This document shows positions 40,163 through 49,200 of a stretch of DNA of 64,000 bases, piece by piece; positions within the stretch are counted from its first letter, which is position 1, and every line of letters starts with the position of its first letter. Location of the stretch: contig UQFO01000001.1 in the NCBI GenBank assembly GCA_900540275.1, positions 1 through 64,000 of the forward strand, written 5' to 3'. A program made the translations under genes and the position numbers. Below the pieces are notes generated by a model. That model saw nothing but the letters and a program-made list of their open reading frames with translations, was not told where the DNA came from and did no database searches. Source of the DNA: an uncultured Oscillospiraceae bacterium (GTDB taxonomy: Bacteria; Bacillota; Clostridia; Oscillospirales; Acutalibacteraceae).

Positions 40163-42355
40163 TTGAAACGCCCGTTTGCTGTAATCGGAATTACGTTTTT
40201 AGCGGCGCTTGCGTCGGCCTCTGTATTCGGTGCGCGCGCGGGCGCTGTCCTGGCATGCGCTTTTGCGGCGGGCTTTGCCGTTTCCCTCTTTTTTTCTAAG
40301 CTGAGAAAGGAAAAAACGGTCCCTGCCGCGCTTATTACGGCGTGCGCCGCTTTTGTTCTTTACCTTCTCGCCGTGCAAATGTGGGTTGTGCCTGTACAGG
40401 CGCTGGACGGCAAAGCCGGCAGGGTTACAGGCGTAATTTCAGAAGCGCCTTATGAGCGGTACGGCCGTTTTTATTATGAGCTTGAGACGAGCAAAATAGA
40501 GCTGCCGGACGTACCGCAGAAAATCAAAATACTCCTGTCATCGTCAAACCCCATCGACGCGGACTTTTACGACGAGGTAACCTGCGAGGCGGATTTTTAC
40601 CAGCCGGCGGCCGGAAGCTCCGGCAGGTACATGGCAAAAGGTATCTATTTGCTGGCGGCAGTACAGCAGGGCGGGAAAGTTTCGGTCAGGGAAACGCAGG
40701 AAAAACCGCCCTACTATTACGCGCTCTGCGCAAGGAAGGCCGTCACCGGCAAAATCTATACCTATATGCCGTCAGAGGAAGCGTCCCTTGCCAGCGCCCT
40801 TTTACTGGGGGATAAATACTGCCTCGACCAAAATTTGAAGGAGGATTTCAATCAATCCGGAACAGGGCACCTGATTGTGGTTTCGGGGCTGCATATGGCC
40901 GTTGTGGAGGGCTGCGTTTACTTTATCCTGTTCAAGCTTACGCGCAGGAAAAAGCTTGCCGCGGCTGTCTCGATTGTTGGAATCCTCCTCTTTATGGCGC
41001 TGACCGCGTTTACGCCGTCCGTCATGCGCTCCGGTATTATGCTGATTGTTTATATGCTGGCGCAGCTCTTCAACCGGACAAGCGATTCCCTCAATTCCAT
41101 CGGAATTGCTGCGCTCGTCCTGACGGCTTTCAATCCGTTTGCGGCGGGGGAGATTGGTTTTTTGATGTCGTTTTGCGCTACGCTCGGTATTATCCTGTTT
41201 TTCCCGGCGATGGATGGTTACATATGCGGCAAGCTTGAAAAGCTCCGCTTTGGCAGGAAAGCCGTACATTTTGTACTTTCTGTCCTGCTCGTTTCCTTAA
41301 GCGCGACTGTGGCGGCCTTCCCGGTTATGCTCTATGCGTTTGCCTCTTTTTCTCTTTATTTTTTGCTGTCAAACCTGCTGCTTGTCTGGGCGGCGCAGCT
41401 TCTTTTATGCTGCTGCCTGCCGATGGTGCTGCTGAGCTTTGCCGGGCCGCTGTCGTTTTTGGCTTTCCCGTTCGCGTTTGCCGCCACGTGTATTAGCGCC
41501 TATATGATACAAACCGCCGTGTTTATTGCAAAGCTTCCCTATGCATATATCAGCATAGACCAGAAATTTTTAAACCTTTGGTTTGCCGCAACGCTGCTGA
41601 TGATTGCGGTGGGTATTTTGAGTAAGCGGGGGTTTCGCCCGGTCAAGCTCATCGTTCCCCTGTCGCTTTTGGTGCTGCTGTGCGGCTGCGCGACGTATAC
41701 TGCTTTTCAGTGGAACGCCGTGAATTTGCGCGTGTTCGACGCGGGGGACGGGATTTGTGCCGTGCTTGAAAAAAACGGAAAAACAGCGCTGCTCGCCTGC
41801 GGTGGGAACCGGTACAATCCGCCCCTTTTCCGGTATTATGAAGAAAAATCGGACCCGGTCGATTTTATGCTGATTACCTCGGGGAAAAGGCTCAAAAGCT
41901 ACGCTGCGGATTTGACAAATGAAATTGACGTGGAAAACATTTTGTTATATGATACAAGCAGCAACGAAACGCTCAAGGAAGACCTTACGGAAATTAACGG
42001 GCGGATTGATAGCTTTCATGACAGCAGGCGCGTCCTGCTATGGGGCGACGTTAAGCTTGAAACGGCAGCTTACGGCGGCAATGTCTGGACGTTCGTGCAA
42101 ACAAAACAGAGGAGCCTGCTTGTCTGCCCGGACGGAGGAAGCTTTGCGGATATTCCCGCGGCATGGCGTAAAGCCGATATCTGCCTTGTATCTGACCCGC
42201 CTGAGCATATTGAATTTTTAAACGCGGGGTGTACTGTAATTTCAAGCAGTGATGAAAAAGCGCCTGTAATTGCGCAGCTGCTTGCCCCGTACCAGGAGCG
42301 CCTGACGGCCCCGGCGGTAAACGGGGACACTTTGATTCAACTATATAAGCCCTGA
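40163..42355 (+). CDS. comEC: ComEC/Rec2-family DNA-uptake channel with a degraded C-terminal domain
   Basis: 730 residues from a TTG start with GGGGGGATAGG. N-terminal helices, an OB-like DUF4131 region (about 70-175), then the competence channel with LLLGDKYCLDQNLKEDFNQS, GTGHLIVVSGLHMAVVEG and FTPSVMRSGIM. The C-terminal metallo-beta-lactamase part (about 515-730) begins FDAGDGICAVLEKNG but lacks the HxHxDH motif; the aligned place reads LITSGKRLKSYAADL. It is therefore unlikely to be an active nuclease. It may still form the uptake pore. Confidence 0.9.
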   Translation: MKRPFAVIGITFLAALASASVFGARAGAVLACAFAAGFAVSLFFSKLRKEKTVPAALITACAAFVLYLLAVQMWVVPVQALDGKAGRVTGVISEAPYERYGRFYYELETSKIELPDVPQKIKILLSSSNPIDADFYDEVTCEADFYQPAAGSSGRYMAKGIYLLAAVQQGGKVSVRETQEKPPYYYALCARKAVTGKIYTYMPSEEASLASALLLGDKYCLDQNLKEDFNQSGTGHLIVVSGLHMAVVEGCVYFILFKLTRRKKLAAAVSIVGILLFMALTAFTPSVMRSGIMLIVYMLAQLFNRTSDSLNSIGIAALVLTAFNPFAAGEIGFLMSFCATLGIILFFPAMDGYICGKLEKLRFGRKAVHFVLSVLLVSLSATVAAFPVMLYAFASFSLYFLLSNLLLVWAAQLLLCCCLPMVLLSFAGPLSFLAFPFAFAATCISAYMIQTAVFIAKLPYAYISIDQKFLNLWFAATLLMIAVGILSKRGFRPVKLIVPLSLLVLLCGCATYTAFQWNAVNLRVFDAGDGICAVLEKNGKTALLACGGNRYNPPLFRYYEEKSDPVDFMLITSGKRLKSYAADLTNEIDVENILLYDTSSNETLKEDLTEINGRIDSFHDSRRVLLWGDVKLETAAYGGNVWTFVQTKQRSLLVCPDGGSFADIPAAWRKADICLVSDPPEHIEFLNAGCTVISSSDEKAPVIAQLLAPYQERLTAPAVNGDTLIQLYKP

Positions 42356-42369
42356 GGGGGAGTGACAAT

Positions 42370-43419
42370 ATGGCCAGCCTTACGGAAGCCGAGCTGAAAA
42401 AGGCGATTAAGGAAGATGCGCCCGGACAGCTCTATTACCTGTACGGGAATGAAAAGTTTTTAATCAAGCTGTATTATGACAAGCTGGTGGAAAAAATCGC
42501 GGGGAAGCACCCGTCCGATTTTTCCTTCCATACGTTCCGTACGCTCGATAATATCGACCAAATCGCGGTCGCAACTGGAGCCGTCCCGTTTATGGGCGGA
42601 CGGAATTTTGTCGGCATTGCGGACGCGGACGCTTCTAAGCTTTCGGACGGAGAGTTTTCAAAGCTCATGGAGCTGCTGGAAAACATTCCCCAGGACACGG
42701 CGGTCGTCGTAGCGCAGCTTACCGCCAACCCGGATATGGGCAAAGCCAAAAACAAAAAGCTGCTTGCCGCCCTGACGAAGCTTGGCAACGCCGTACAGCT
42801 CAACAAAATGGGGGAGATTGCGCTCCAAAAGCAGCTTGTTACCTGGGCGCTCAAGCGCGGTGCGGCGCTCAACCAGGCGGATGCCGGGCGCATTGTTTCC
42901 TATTGCGGGACGGATTTACAGAACCTGCGCAATGAGCTTGATAAGCTCTGTGCCTTTACGGACAACGGGGAAATTACACGGGAGGCAATCGAGCAGGCCG
43001 TCGTCAAAAATTTTGAAGCGCGCGTGTTCGATTTGTCGAAATACGTGGTAACGGGCGACTGCGACAACGCCTACCGGCAGTTAGACCAGCTGTTTTACCA
43101 GCGGGAGGAGCCTATCAGTATTTTGGCGGTGCTTTCCTCCACCTATGTTGATATGTACAGGGTGCGCGCCGTCATAGAAAGCGGCGGGAAGGCGCAGGAC
43201 GCCGCGGGAATATATGATTATAAGCGTAAGGAATTCCGCCTGAACCAAGCGGAGCGCTACGCAAAGAAGCTGCCGACGCAGGCGCTGCGCGACAGCCTTT
43301 CTGTTCTGGCCGAAACGGATGAACTAATGAAAAGCACGCCGCGCGACAACGCCCTGCTGCTCCAGGAGCTGATTGCGAAGCTGCTGATGATTTCAAAAAA
43401 GGAGTATCCCGGTGATTAA
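42370..43419 (+). CDS. holA: DNA polymerase III delta subunit
   Basis: 349 residues, 15 bases after comEC (comEC-holA is a common Firmicute pair). YYLYGNEKFLIKLYYDKLVE near the N-terminus, the AAA+-like region and the C-terminal collar (RVFDLSKYVVTGDCDNAYRQ, then AVLSSTYVDMYRVRAV) fit HolA. It opens the beta clamp in the clamp-loader complex. Overlaps the RNase M5 gene start by 8 bases. Confidence 0.93.
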   Translation: MASLTEAELKKAIKEDAPGQLYYLYGNEKFLIKLYYDKLVEKIAGKHPSDFSFHTFRTLDNIDQIAVATGAVPFMGGRNFVGIADADASKLSDGEFSKLMELLENIPQDTAVVVAQLTANPDMGKAKNKKLLAALTKLGNAVQLNKMGEIALQKQLVTWALKRGAALNQADAGRIVSYCGTDLQNLRNELDKLCAFTDNGEITREAIEQAVVKNFEARVFDLSKYVVTGDCDNAYRQLDQLFYQREEPISILAVLSSTYVDMYRVRAVIESGGKAQDAAGIYDYKRKEFRLNQAERYAKKLPTQALRDSLSVLAETDELMKSTPRDNALLLQELIAKLLMISKKEYPGD

Positions 43420-43996
43420 GATAAAACAGGCGGTAGTCGTTGAAGGAAAATACGATAAAATGCGGCTGAGCGCATTGATAGACGCGCCGATTATTGAGAC
43501 GAATGGATTCCGCGTTTTCCGCGACAAAGAAAAGGTTAGCCTTATCAAAAAGCTGGCGCAGACGCGGGGGCTGCTCATTTTGACCGACAGCGACGGCGCG
43601 GGCTTTGTAATCCGCAACTATTTAAAAAGCCTGGTCCCGCCTGAAACAATAAAAAACGCCTATATTCCTCCTATACAAGGGAAAGAAAAGAGAAAGCAGT
43701 CCCCCTCCAAGGAAGGGACGCTCGGCGTAGAGGGCATGGACGAGCAGACGCTTTTAAAGGCCATCCGGCAAAGCGGCGCGGAATGCGGCGAAGGGGAAGC
43801 AATGCGCATTCCCTCTATTACGCGTGAGGATTTTTACCGGCTTGGACTTTCCGGCGGTGAAAACAGCGCGCAAAAGCGCGGAAAGCTGCTCCAAAGGCTT
43901 GAGCTTCCGGAATACCTGTCCACAAAAGCCATGCTTGAGATGCTTAACTGCCTATTATCCCTGGAAGAGCTGGAGGCGCTTTTAAAAGAGCAGTAA
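43412..43996 (+). CDS. rnmV: Ribonuclease M5 (Toprim), 5S rRNA maturation
   Basis: 194 residues from a GTG that overlaps holA; AAAAGGAG lies upstream. The Toprim motifs VVVEGKYDKMRL and LILTDSDGAGF are clear, and the C-terminus has the DUF4093-like part (about 120-190). It trims the 5S rRNA precursor. End of the comEC-holA-rnmV transcript. Confidence 0.92.
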   Translation: MIKIKQAVVVEGKYDKMRLSALIDAPIIETNGFRVFRDKEKVSLIKKLAQTRGLLILTDSDGAGFVIRNYLKSLVPPETIKNAYIPPIQGKEKRKQSPSKEGTLGVEGMDEQTLLKAIRQSGAECGEGEAMRIPSITREDFYRLGLSGGENSAQKRGKLLQRLELPEYLSTKAMLEMLNCLLSLEELEALLKEQ

Positions 43997-44032
43997 CCGT
44001 ATGAACTTTATGTAAATAAGTGGAATTTTTTC

Positions 44033-44088
44033 TTGACAAATTGTGCCATAAAAAGTATAATAGAGACATAAATTGAGAATGATTCTTA
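44033..44088 (+). promoter_or_regulatory. Rubrerythrin promoter with PerR/Fur-like box
   Basis: TTGACA (44033-44038), 17-base spacer, TATAAT (44056-44061). Just downstream TGAGAAT-G-ATTCTTA (44074-44088) forms a 7-1-7 inverted repeat like the PerR/Fur box. Its position at or just after the transcription start would block expression until peroxide or iron limitation relieves repression. Confidence 0.8.
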
Positions 44089-44122
44089 ATTTTAATTTTT
44101 TCGAAGAAATGGGGTTTTTCAC

Positions 44123-44656
44123 ATGGATTTAAAAGGTTCAAAAACAGAAGCCAATCTGCTGACCGCTTTTGCGGGGGAGTCGCAGGCGAGAAACAAGTAT
44201 ACATATTTTGCGTCTAAGGCTAAAAAAGAAGGCTACGTTCAGATAGCCGAGCTCTTTGAGCAAACGGCAAACAACGAAAAGGAGCACGCAAAAATTTGGT
44301 TTAAGCTGCTTGACGGCATCGGCACGACCGCTGAAAACCTCGAATCCGCCGCGCAGGGCGAGAATTACGAGTGGACCGATATGTATGCGACCTTTGCAAA
44401 GGAAGCGGAGGAAGAGGGCTTTGACCATATCGCTTACCTGTTCTCTGAGGTTGCCAAAATTGAAAAAGAGCACGAGGACCGTTACCGTGCGCTGCTTAAG
44501 AACGTAAACGAAGGCGAAGTTTTTGAGCGTGCCGGCGTTCAGGTTTGGGAGTGCGGCAACTGCGGCCATATCGTAATTGGCACGAAGGCGCCGGAGGTAT
44601 GTCCCGTCTGCGCGCATCCGCAGTCCTATTTCCGCATCCGCGCCACCAATTATTAA
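44123..44656 (+). CDS. rbr: Rubrerythrin
   Basis: 177 residues. Diiron helices with the ligands in FAGESQARNKY, NNEKEHAKIWF, AEEEGFDHIA and AKIEKEHEDRY, and a C-terminal rubredoxin domain WECGNCGHIV...CPVCAHPQSYF with four cysteines. It reduces hydrogen peroxide in anaerobes. Single-gene unit with the PerR/Fur-like promoter and its own terminator. Confidence 0.98.
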   Translation: MDLKGSKTEANLLTAFAGESQARNKYTYFASKAKKEGYVQIAELFEQTANNEKEHAKIWFKLLDGIGTTAENLESAAQGENYEWTDMYATFAKEAEEEGFDHIAYLFSEVAKIEKEHEDRYRALLKNVNEGEVFERAGVQVWECGNCGHIVIGTKAPEVCPVCAHPQSYFRIRATNY

Positions 44657-44697
44657 TCATTAGCCCAGATGCGCAAAGCAGTATGAGCAAACGTTTC

Positions 44698-44739
44698 AGC
44701 AGGGAGAGGAGCATGACGCTTTTCTCCCTGCTTTTTTAT
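44698..44739 (+). terminator. Rubrerythrin terminator
   Basis: AGCAGGGAGA (44698-44707) pairs with TCTCCCTGCT (44723-44732), followed by TTTTTATT. Confidence 0.88.
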
Positions 44740-44812
44740 TGCCTGTATGCTGGCACGCTTTGTATACCAATCAAGCGAAACGAGGTACCCCCGTAAAACA
44801 TAACTTGTAAGC

Positions 44813-45562
44813 TCATAATCTGAGAATTCTTTTTAAGGAAGCGCCGTCCAATAAATTTACTGTCTCAAACTTCCCTTTATAAAATACAGCCCAGTTATTG
44901 AAAACGCAGGGCAATTCCTTCGCCTTTTGCAGCGTATCAACGTGAATAAAAGACACGGGAACGCCGTTTTCCTTACAATATTGTTTGACCTTCTTGATAG
45001 TTCGCTCAATATAAGGGCATTGCATATCATAATAAATTGTTAGCTCTTGCCCTTCAATCTCCTGCTTTTTCGCATTTTTCGTGAACATCGGCGCCGACCC
45101 ATCAAAAGAGAGCGCAAGCAGCTCATAGCCGTTATCGGTGGTATCAACGACCTCAAAGCCAAATTTTTTCGCAAATGACTGGTCGGAAAGCCATGACTTT
45201 TGTTTTTTTGCGCCTAGCATACAAACACCGGATTTTCCTTTCGCTTTGGCGTCTGCCAGGCAATACTCCATCAATGCTTTCCCATACCCTTTTCCTTTGT
45301 AAGCGCCCAAAACCCACAGGCAATACACATAATAATAATTGCTGCCGGTAACAGGTACCCACGCCGTTTCAAGAGGGGCATATTCAATAAAAACCGTGGC
45401 CTTTTCGTTTAGCTTCCTGAATACATGGCCTTCACTAAGACGTTCGGTAAGCCATTGCCGTTTTGCCTCTACACCCGGATGGGGCTTTTTACTGCGGATA
45501 ATACAGCATAAATGCTCGGAGGCAAGATTTTCAGGTGTTAAATTCACAAAATTATTATCCAT
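44813..45562 (-). CDS. GNAT acetyltransferase with YoaP C-terminal domain
   Basis: 249 residues. GNAT fold in the N-terminal half, with the acetyl-CoA loop VLGAYKGKGYGKALMEYCLA (about residues 84-103). The C-terminal thioredoxin-like YoaP domain carries YYDMQCPYIERTIKKVKQYC (about 178-197) and FNNWAVFYKGKFETVNLL. The same two-domain layout as B. subtilis YoaP, whose substrate is not established. Stand-alone gene. Confidence 0.88.
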   Translation of the reverse strand: MDNNFVNLTPENLASEHLCCIIRSKKPHPGVEAKRQWLTERLSEGHVFRKLNEKATVFIEYAPLETAWVPVTGSNYYYVYCLWVLGAYKGKGYGKALMEYCLADAKAKGKSGVCMLGAKKQKSWLSDQSFAKKFGFEVVDTTDNGYELLALSFDGSAPMFTKNAKKQEIEGQELTIYYDMQCPYIERTIKKVKQYCKENGVPVSFIHVDTLQKAKELPCVFNNWAVFYKGKFETVNLLDGASLKRILRL

Positions 45563-45997
45563 ATATGTACTCCCGTTTCAAGTTCTATTTATTATGTTCA
45601 TGTTCCCGGCATCATTCTAATATCAGCGCGTGCAAAAGTCAAACGGCTTTTTTATGTCGTAACGCAGCGCCATGCCGCCCGTACCCCCTTTTTTGTTCAT
45701 ATAGGCCCCATCTGGCCGCCGGTTAACCCTTTGTGATTAAGCGGCAAACACCAGCAATGCTGAAAGAAGTGAGCTGCCCAGGCAATGCCGGTCCTTTTTT
45801 GCTTGTGCCGCTTTTATTTGAGTATCAGCCAGGGGAGGGCTGTACGCTTTCCACAAAAGCAATTCCATTATCTGGGACAATTCGACGAAATCATATTTAC
45901 TTACTTGATTTATTTCGGTTTTCAAGGTATAATAAACCTCGTTTTAAACTTCATTAGGTAAAAGCTTTAAATCGGTAAAGCAAGAGGGGGAATTACT
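45563..45997. promoter_or_regulatory. Intergenic region with the symporter promoter
   Basis: TTGATT (45905-45910), 17-base spacer, TATAAT (45928-45933) drives the downstream symporter gene. The rest, about 340 bases between divergent genes, shows no gene or clear repeat. Confidence 0.65.
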
Positions 45998-47557
45998 ATG
46001 GTCATGTGGATTACGCTGATTGTTTATGTCTGTGTGATGCTCGGTATCGGTTTTTATTGCAGAAGGAAGACAAACAGCGTTTCAGAATTTGTGCTTGGCG
46101 GCAGGAGCATCGGGCCGTGGATGACGGCGTTTGCTTACGGCACGTCATACTTTTCGGCTGTTGTTTTCATCGGCTATGCCGGCCAGTTCGGCTGGAATTA
46201 CGGCCTCGCGGCTACATGGATTGGCATTGGGAACGCCATAATCGGCAGCCTGCTTGCGTGGGCGGTGCTCGGCAACCGTACGCGCGTAATGACAAAGCAT
46301 TTGAATGTTTCTACTATGCCGGAATATTTTGAAAAGCGCTATGTCTCGCGCGGGCTCAAGCTTTCCTCCGCGCTCATCGTGTTCGTTTTCCTGATTCCGT
46401 ATACCGCTTCCGTTTACAACGGACTGTCACGCCTGTTTGAGCAGGCGTTCCATATCGATTATTCCATCTGTATTGTCGTGATGGCGGTGCTCACAGCCGT
46501 TTATGTAATCCTCGGCGGCTATATGGCGACGGCAATCAACGATTTTATCCAGGGGATTATCATGCTCGGCGGAATTGCGGCCGTCGTCGTGTGCGTGCTT
46601 TCCAACCAGGGCGGTATTTCGAGCGCGCTGCTTGGCCTTGGGCAAATTTCCGACGCGGGCGTGCCGCAGAATACGCTCAATACCCTGTTCGGGCCTGACC
46701 CAATCAACCTGTTCGGCGTCGTTATCCTTACGTCGCTCGGTACCTGGGGGCTGCCGCAGATGGTACATAAATTCTACGCAATCAAGGATAAGCCGGCCAT
46801 CCGGCGCGGCGCGGTTATCTCTACAATATTTGCGCTCGTCGTTGCGGGCGGCTCCTATTTTATCGGTGGTTTTGGCAGGCTCTTTACAACGGCGGGAGAA
46901 ATCGCAAGCCCCGAAACGGGCAAGCCCGTGTTTGATATGATTATGCCGACGCTCCTCAACAAAGCGGTACCCGAGCTGCTGTTCGGCATCGTCGTTGTGC
47001 TTGTGCTGTCCGCGTCCATGTCTACGCTTTCGTCGCTGGTGCTCACATCGAGCTCGACGCTTACCATCGATATGATTCTGCCGTTTATGAAAAAAAGGGG
47101 AAAAGAGGCCGGCGAAAAGAAAAAGGTGTTCATCATGCGCATCTTTATCGCCGCGTTCATCCTGCTTTCGGTCATTATCGCGCTCAATAAGAACACTTAT
47201 ATCACTACGCTGATGTCTATTTCCTGGGGAGCGCTTGCGGGCGCGTTCCTCGCGCCGTTCCTTTATGGGCTGTTTTCCCGCAAGGTCACGAAGACCGCGT
47301 GCTGGGCCAGCTTTATCTGCGGTGTTGGTATTACGGTTGTGTCTATGTTCCTGTTCAACCTCGGCTTTTTCCCTGAGCTTACGAAGGCGGCGGCATCACT
47401 CCCGCTGAACCTCGCTTCCCCCATCAACTGGGGCGCAATTGCAATGATTGCGGGGCTTGTACTCGTCCCGCTTGTCAGCCTCTTTACCAAAAATAAAAAG
47501 CAGGCGCAGATTGACGAGGTGTACGACAGCTACAAAAAGGAGCTCAAAACGCGCTGA
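45998..47557 (+). CDS. Sodium:solute symporter (SSS family)
   Basis: 519 residues, about thirteen membrane helices. The family segment FVLGGRSIGPWMTAFAYGTS near the N-terminus and GTWGLPQMVHKFYAIKD are typical of the PutP/PanF branch of SSS. The substrate cannot be read. It precedes the paaK-iorAB genes on the same strand but those have their own promoter, so transport of an amino or aromatic acid is only a suggestion. Start ATG follows AGAGGGGG. Confidence 0.93.
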   Translation: MVMWITLIVYVCVMLGIGFYCRRKTNSVSEFVLGGRSIGPWMTAFAYGTSYFSAVVFIGYAGQFGWNYGLAATWIGIGNAIIGSLLAWAVLGNRTRVMTKHLNVSTMPEYFEKRYVSRGLKLSSALIVFVFLIPYTASVYNGLSRLFEQAFHIDYSICIVVMAVLTAVYVILGGYMATAINDFIQGIIMLGGIAAVVVCVLSNQGGISSALLGLGQISDAGVPQNTLNTLFGPDPINLFGVVILTSLGTWGLPQMVHKFYAIKDKPAIRRGAVISTIFALVVAGGSYFIGGFGRLFTTAGEIASPETGKPVFDMIMPTLLNKAVPELLFGIVVVLVLSASMSTLSSLVLTSSSTLTIDMILPFMKKRGKEAGEKKKVFIMRIFIAAFILLSVIIALNKNTYITTLMSISWGALAGAFLAPFLYGLFSRKVTKTACWASFICGVGITVVSMFLFNLGFFPELTKAAASLPLNLASPINWGAIAMIAGLVLVPLVSLFTKNKKQAQIDEVYDSYKKELKTR

Positions 47558-47614
47558 TTCGTCACACTGCATAATTTCGCGATGCTTTTTTCTACCGCAA
47601 ACGCTGTCGGTTTA

Positions 47615-47639
47615 TGATATAATATAAAATAACGTTATT
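47615..47639 (+). promoter_or_regulatory. Extended -10 promoter with palindrome before paaK-iorAB
   Basis: TG-A-TATAAT (47615-47623), an extended -10 without a good -35, followed by the perfect 12-bp palindrome AATAACGTTATT (47628-47639) at the expected transcription start, a likely repressor site. Confidence 0.6.
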
Positions 47640-47654
47640 CTCATGCAGGATAAA

Positions 47655-47705
47655 AAACGCAAAGCATTGCATATGGGTTGCCGTATGCAATGCTTCCATG
47701 CGTTT
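47655..47705 (+). other. Large stem-loop in the paaK leader
   Basis: AAACGCA (47655-47661) with TGCGTTT (47699-47705) encloses AAGCATTGCATA (47662-47673) with TATGCAATGCTT (47684-47695), a 19-bp stem with a 3-base bulge. A 77-base leader remains before the paaK start. It could be an attenuator or a regulatory RNA structure. Confidence 0.65.
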
Positions 47706-47781
47706 AAGAACAATAAGAATGGCTGATGAAAAAGTCAATGGCGCGCCGATGTATGGCTGCCATAAGGAGAGTGTTTATTTC

Positions 47782-49086
47782 ATGTTTCAAAAGGATATTG
47801 AAACCATGCCGCGCGCGCAGATTGAGGCGCTGCAGCTCAATAAACTTAAGGCGATGGTTTCCTATTGCTACAACAAAATCCCGTTTTACCATAAAAGGCT
47901 TACTGAATGCGGCGTGCTCGACGGCTCAAAAATCAGGCAGCTTTCAGACCTTCAGTATATCCCGTTTACTACGAAGGACGATATCCGCGACAATTACCCG
48001 TTCGGTATGCTCGCGGTTCCAATGAAGGATATCGTCAGAATCCACGCCTCCTCCGGTACGACTGGCAAACCGACCGTCGGCGTCTACACAAAGCAGGACA
48101 TCGATATATGGTCGGACTGTGTCGCGCGCGTGGCGGTGGCGGGCGGCGCGACCGAAGACGATATTATCCAGATAAGCTTCGGCTACGGCCTGTTTACAGG
48201 AGCGCTGGGGCTGCATTACGGGCTTGAAAAAATCGGCGCGACCGTTATACCGGCATCGTCAGGGAACACGGAAAAGCAGCTGATGATGTTCCGTGATTTT
48301 GGCGTGACAGGGCTTGTCGCAACGCCGTCTTATGCACTGTACCTGAGTGAAGCGGTCAAGGATTCCGGCTACCCGATGTCCGACTACAAGCTGCGCCTTG
48401 GGATTCTCGGCTCCGAGCCGTGCACGCCCGAAATGCGCAGCCAGATTGAACAGAACCTGCAAATCCGCGTTTCGGACAATTACGGCCTGACGGAAATCGG
48501 AGGACCCGGCGTTTCGGGCGACTGCGAATACCGCTGCGGCATGCATTTTGCCGAAGACCATTTTATTCCTGAGATTATCAATAAAGACACAGGCGGCGTC
48601 TTAGGCGAAAACGAGGTCGGCGAGCTTGTCGTTACCACGCTTTCCCGCCAGGGAATGCCTGTTCTGCGCTACCGCACGAAGGATATTACGAAGCTTACAT
48701 ATGAGCCCTGCGCCTGTGGAAGGACGCACGCGCGTATGGAAAAGACCATGGGCCGGACGGACGACATGCTCATTATCAAGGGCGTTAACGTGTTCCCAAC
48801 ACAAATTGAAAGTGTTCTTCTTGAAATGGAAGCCATCGGCCCGCACTACCAGCTAATCGTCAGGAGGGCGAACTTCAAGGATAACCTGGAGGTCAAGGTC
48901 GAGCTGATAAACGGCGACCTGCTTGTCAATTTCCGGGAGCTTGAGGCGCTCCAGAAGAAAATACACGACCGCCTTAAAAGCGTTCTGGGGCTTGAAACCA
49001 AGGTCACGCTCGTCGAGCCGAAAACGCTTGAGCGCTTTCAGGGCAAGGCGAAGCGCATTCTCGATTTGAGAAACGCTGGGAACTGA
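47782..49086 (+). CDS. paaK: Phenylacetate-CoA ligase
   Basis: 434 residues from the ATG at 47782 (AAGGAGAG upstream); this gives the family's usual start (MFQKDIETMPRAQIEALQL). AMP-binding motif HASSGTTGKPTVGVYTKQD, YGLTEIGGPG and the C-terminal DMLIIKGVNVFPTQIE loop are present. It activates arylacetates to CoA thioesters with ATP. Next to iorAB it would complete oxidation of aromatic amino acids to arylacetates or run in the reverse, assimilating direction. Confidence 0.94.
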   Translation: MFQKDIETMPRAQIEALQLNKLKAMVSYCYNKIPFYHKRLTECGVLDGSKIRQLSDLQYIPFTTKDDIRDNYPFGMLAVPMKDIVRIHASSGTTGKPTVGVYTKQDIDIWSDCVARVAVAGGATEDDIIQISFGYGLFTGALGLHYGLEKIGATVIPASSGNTEKQLMMFRDFGVTGLVATPSYALYLSEAVKDSGYPMSDYKLRLGILGSEPCTPEMRSQIEQNLQIRVSDNYGLTEIGGPGVSGDCEYRCGMHFAEDHFIPEIINKDTGGVLGENEVGELVVTTLSRQGMPVLRYRTKDITKLTYEPCACGRTHARMEKTMGRTDDMLIIKGVNVFPTQIESVLLEMEAIGPHYQLIVRRANFKDNLEVKVELINGDLLVNFRELEALQKKIHDRLKSVLGLETKVTLVEPKTLERFQGKAKRILDLRNAGN

Positions 49087-49200
49087 CTTTGCAGAAATTA
49101 TGTCTTGTGTTCAGTTGGCCTGTTTGGTAAAATAATAAAGATAAGGTGCAAAACTTCGCGGAGCCCGTGAAGAGATGAAATACATATAAGGACTGATTGT

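Noticed and set aside
47698..47781. Longer N-terminus for the phenylacetate-CoA ligase
   Set aside because: The extension overlaps the leader stem-loop, has no ribosome site and is absent from the family, which starts at the MFQKDIETMP-type sequence.
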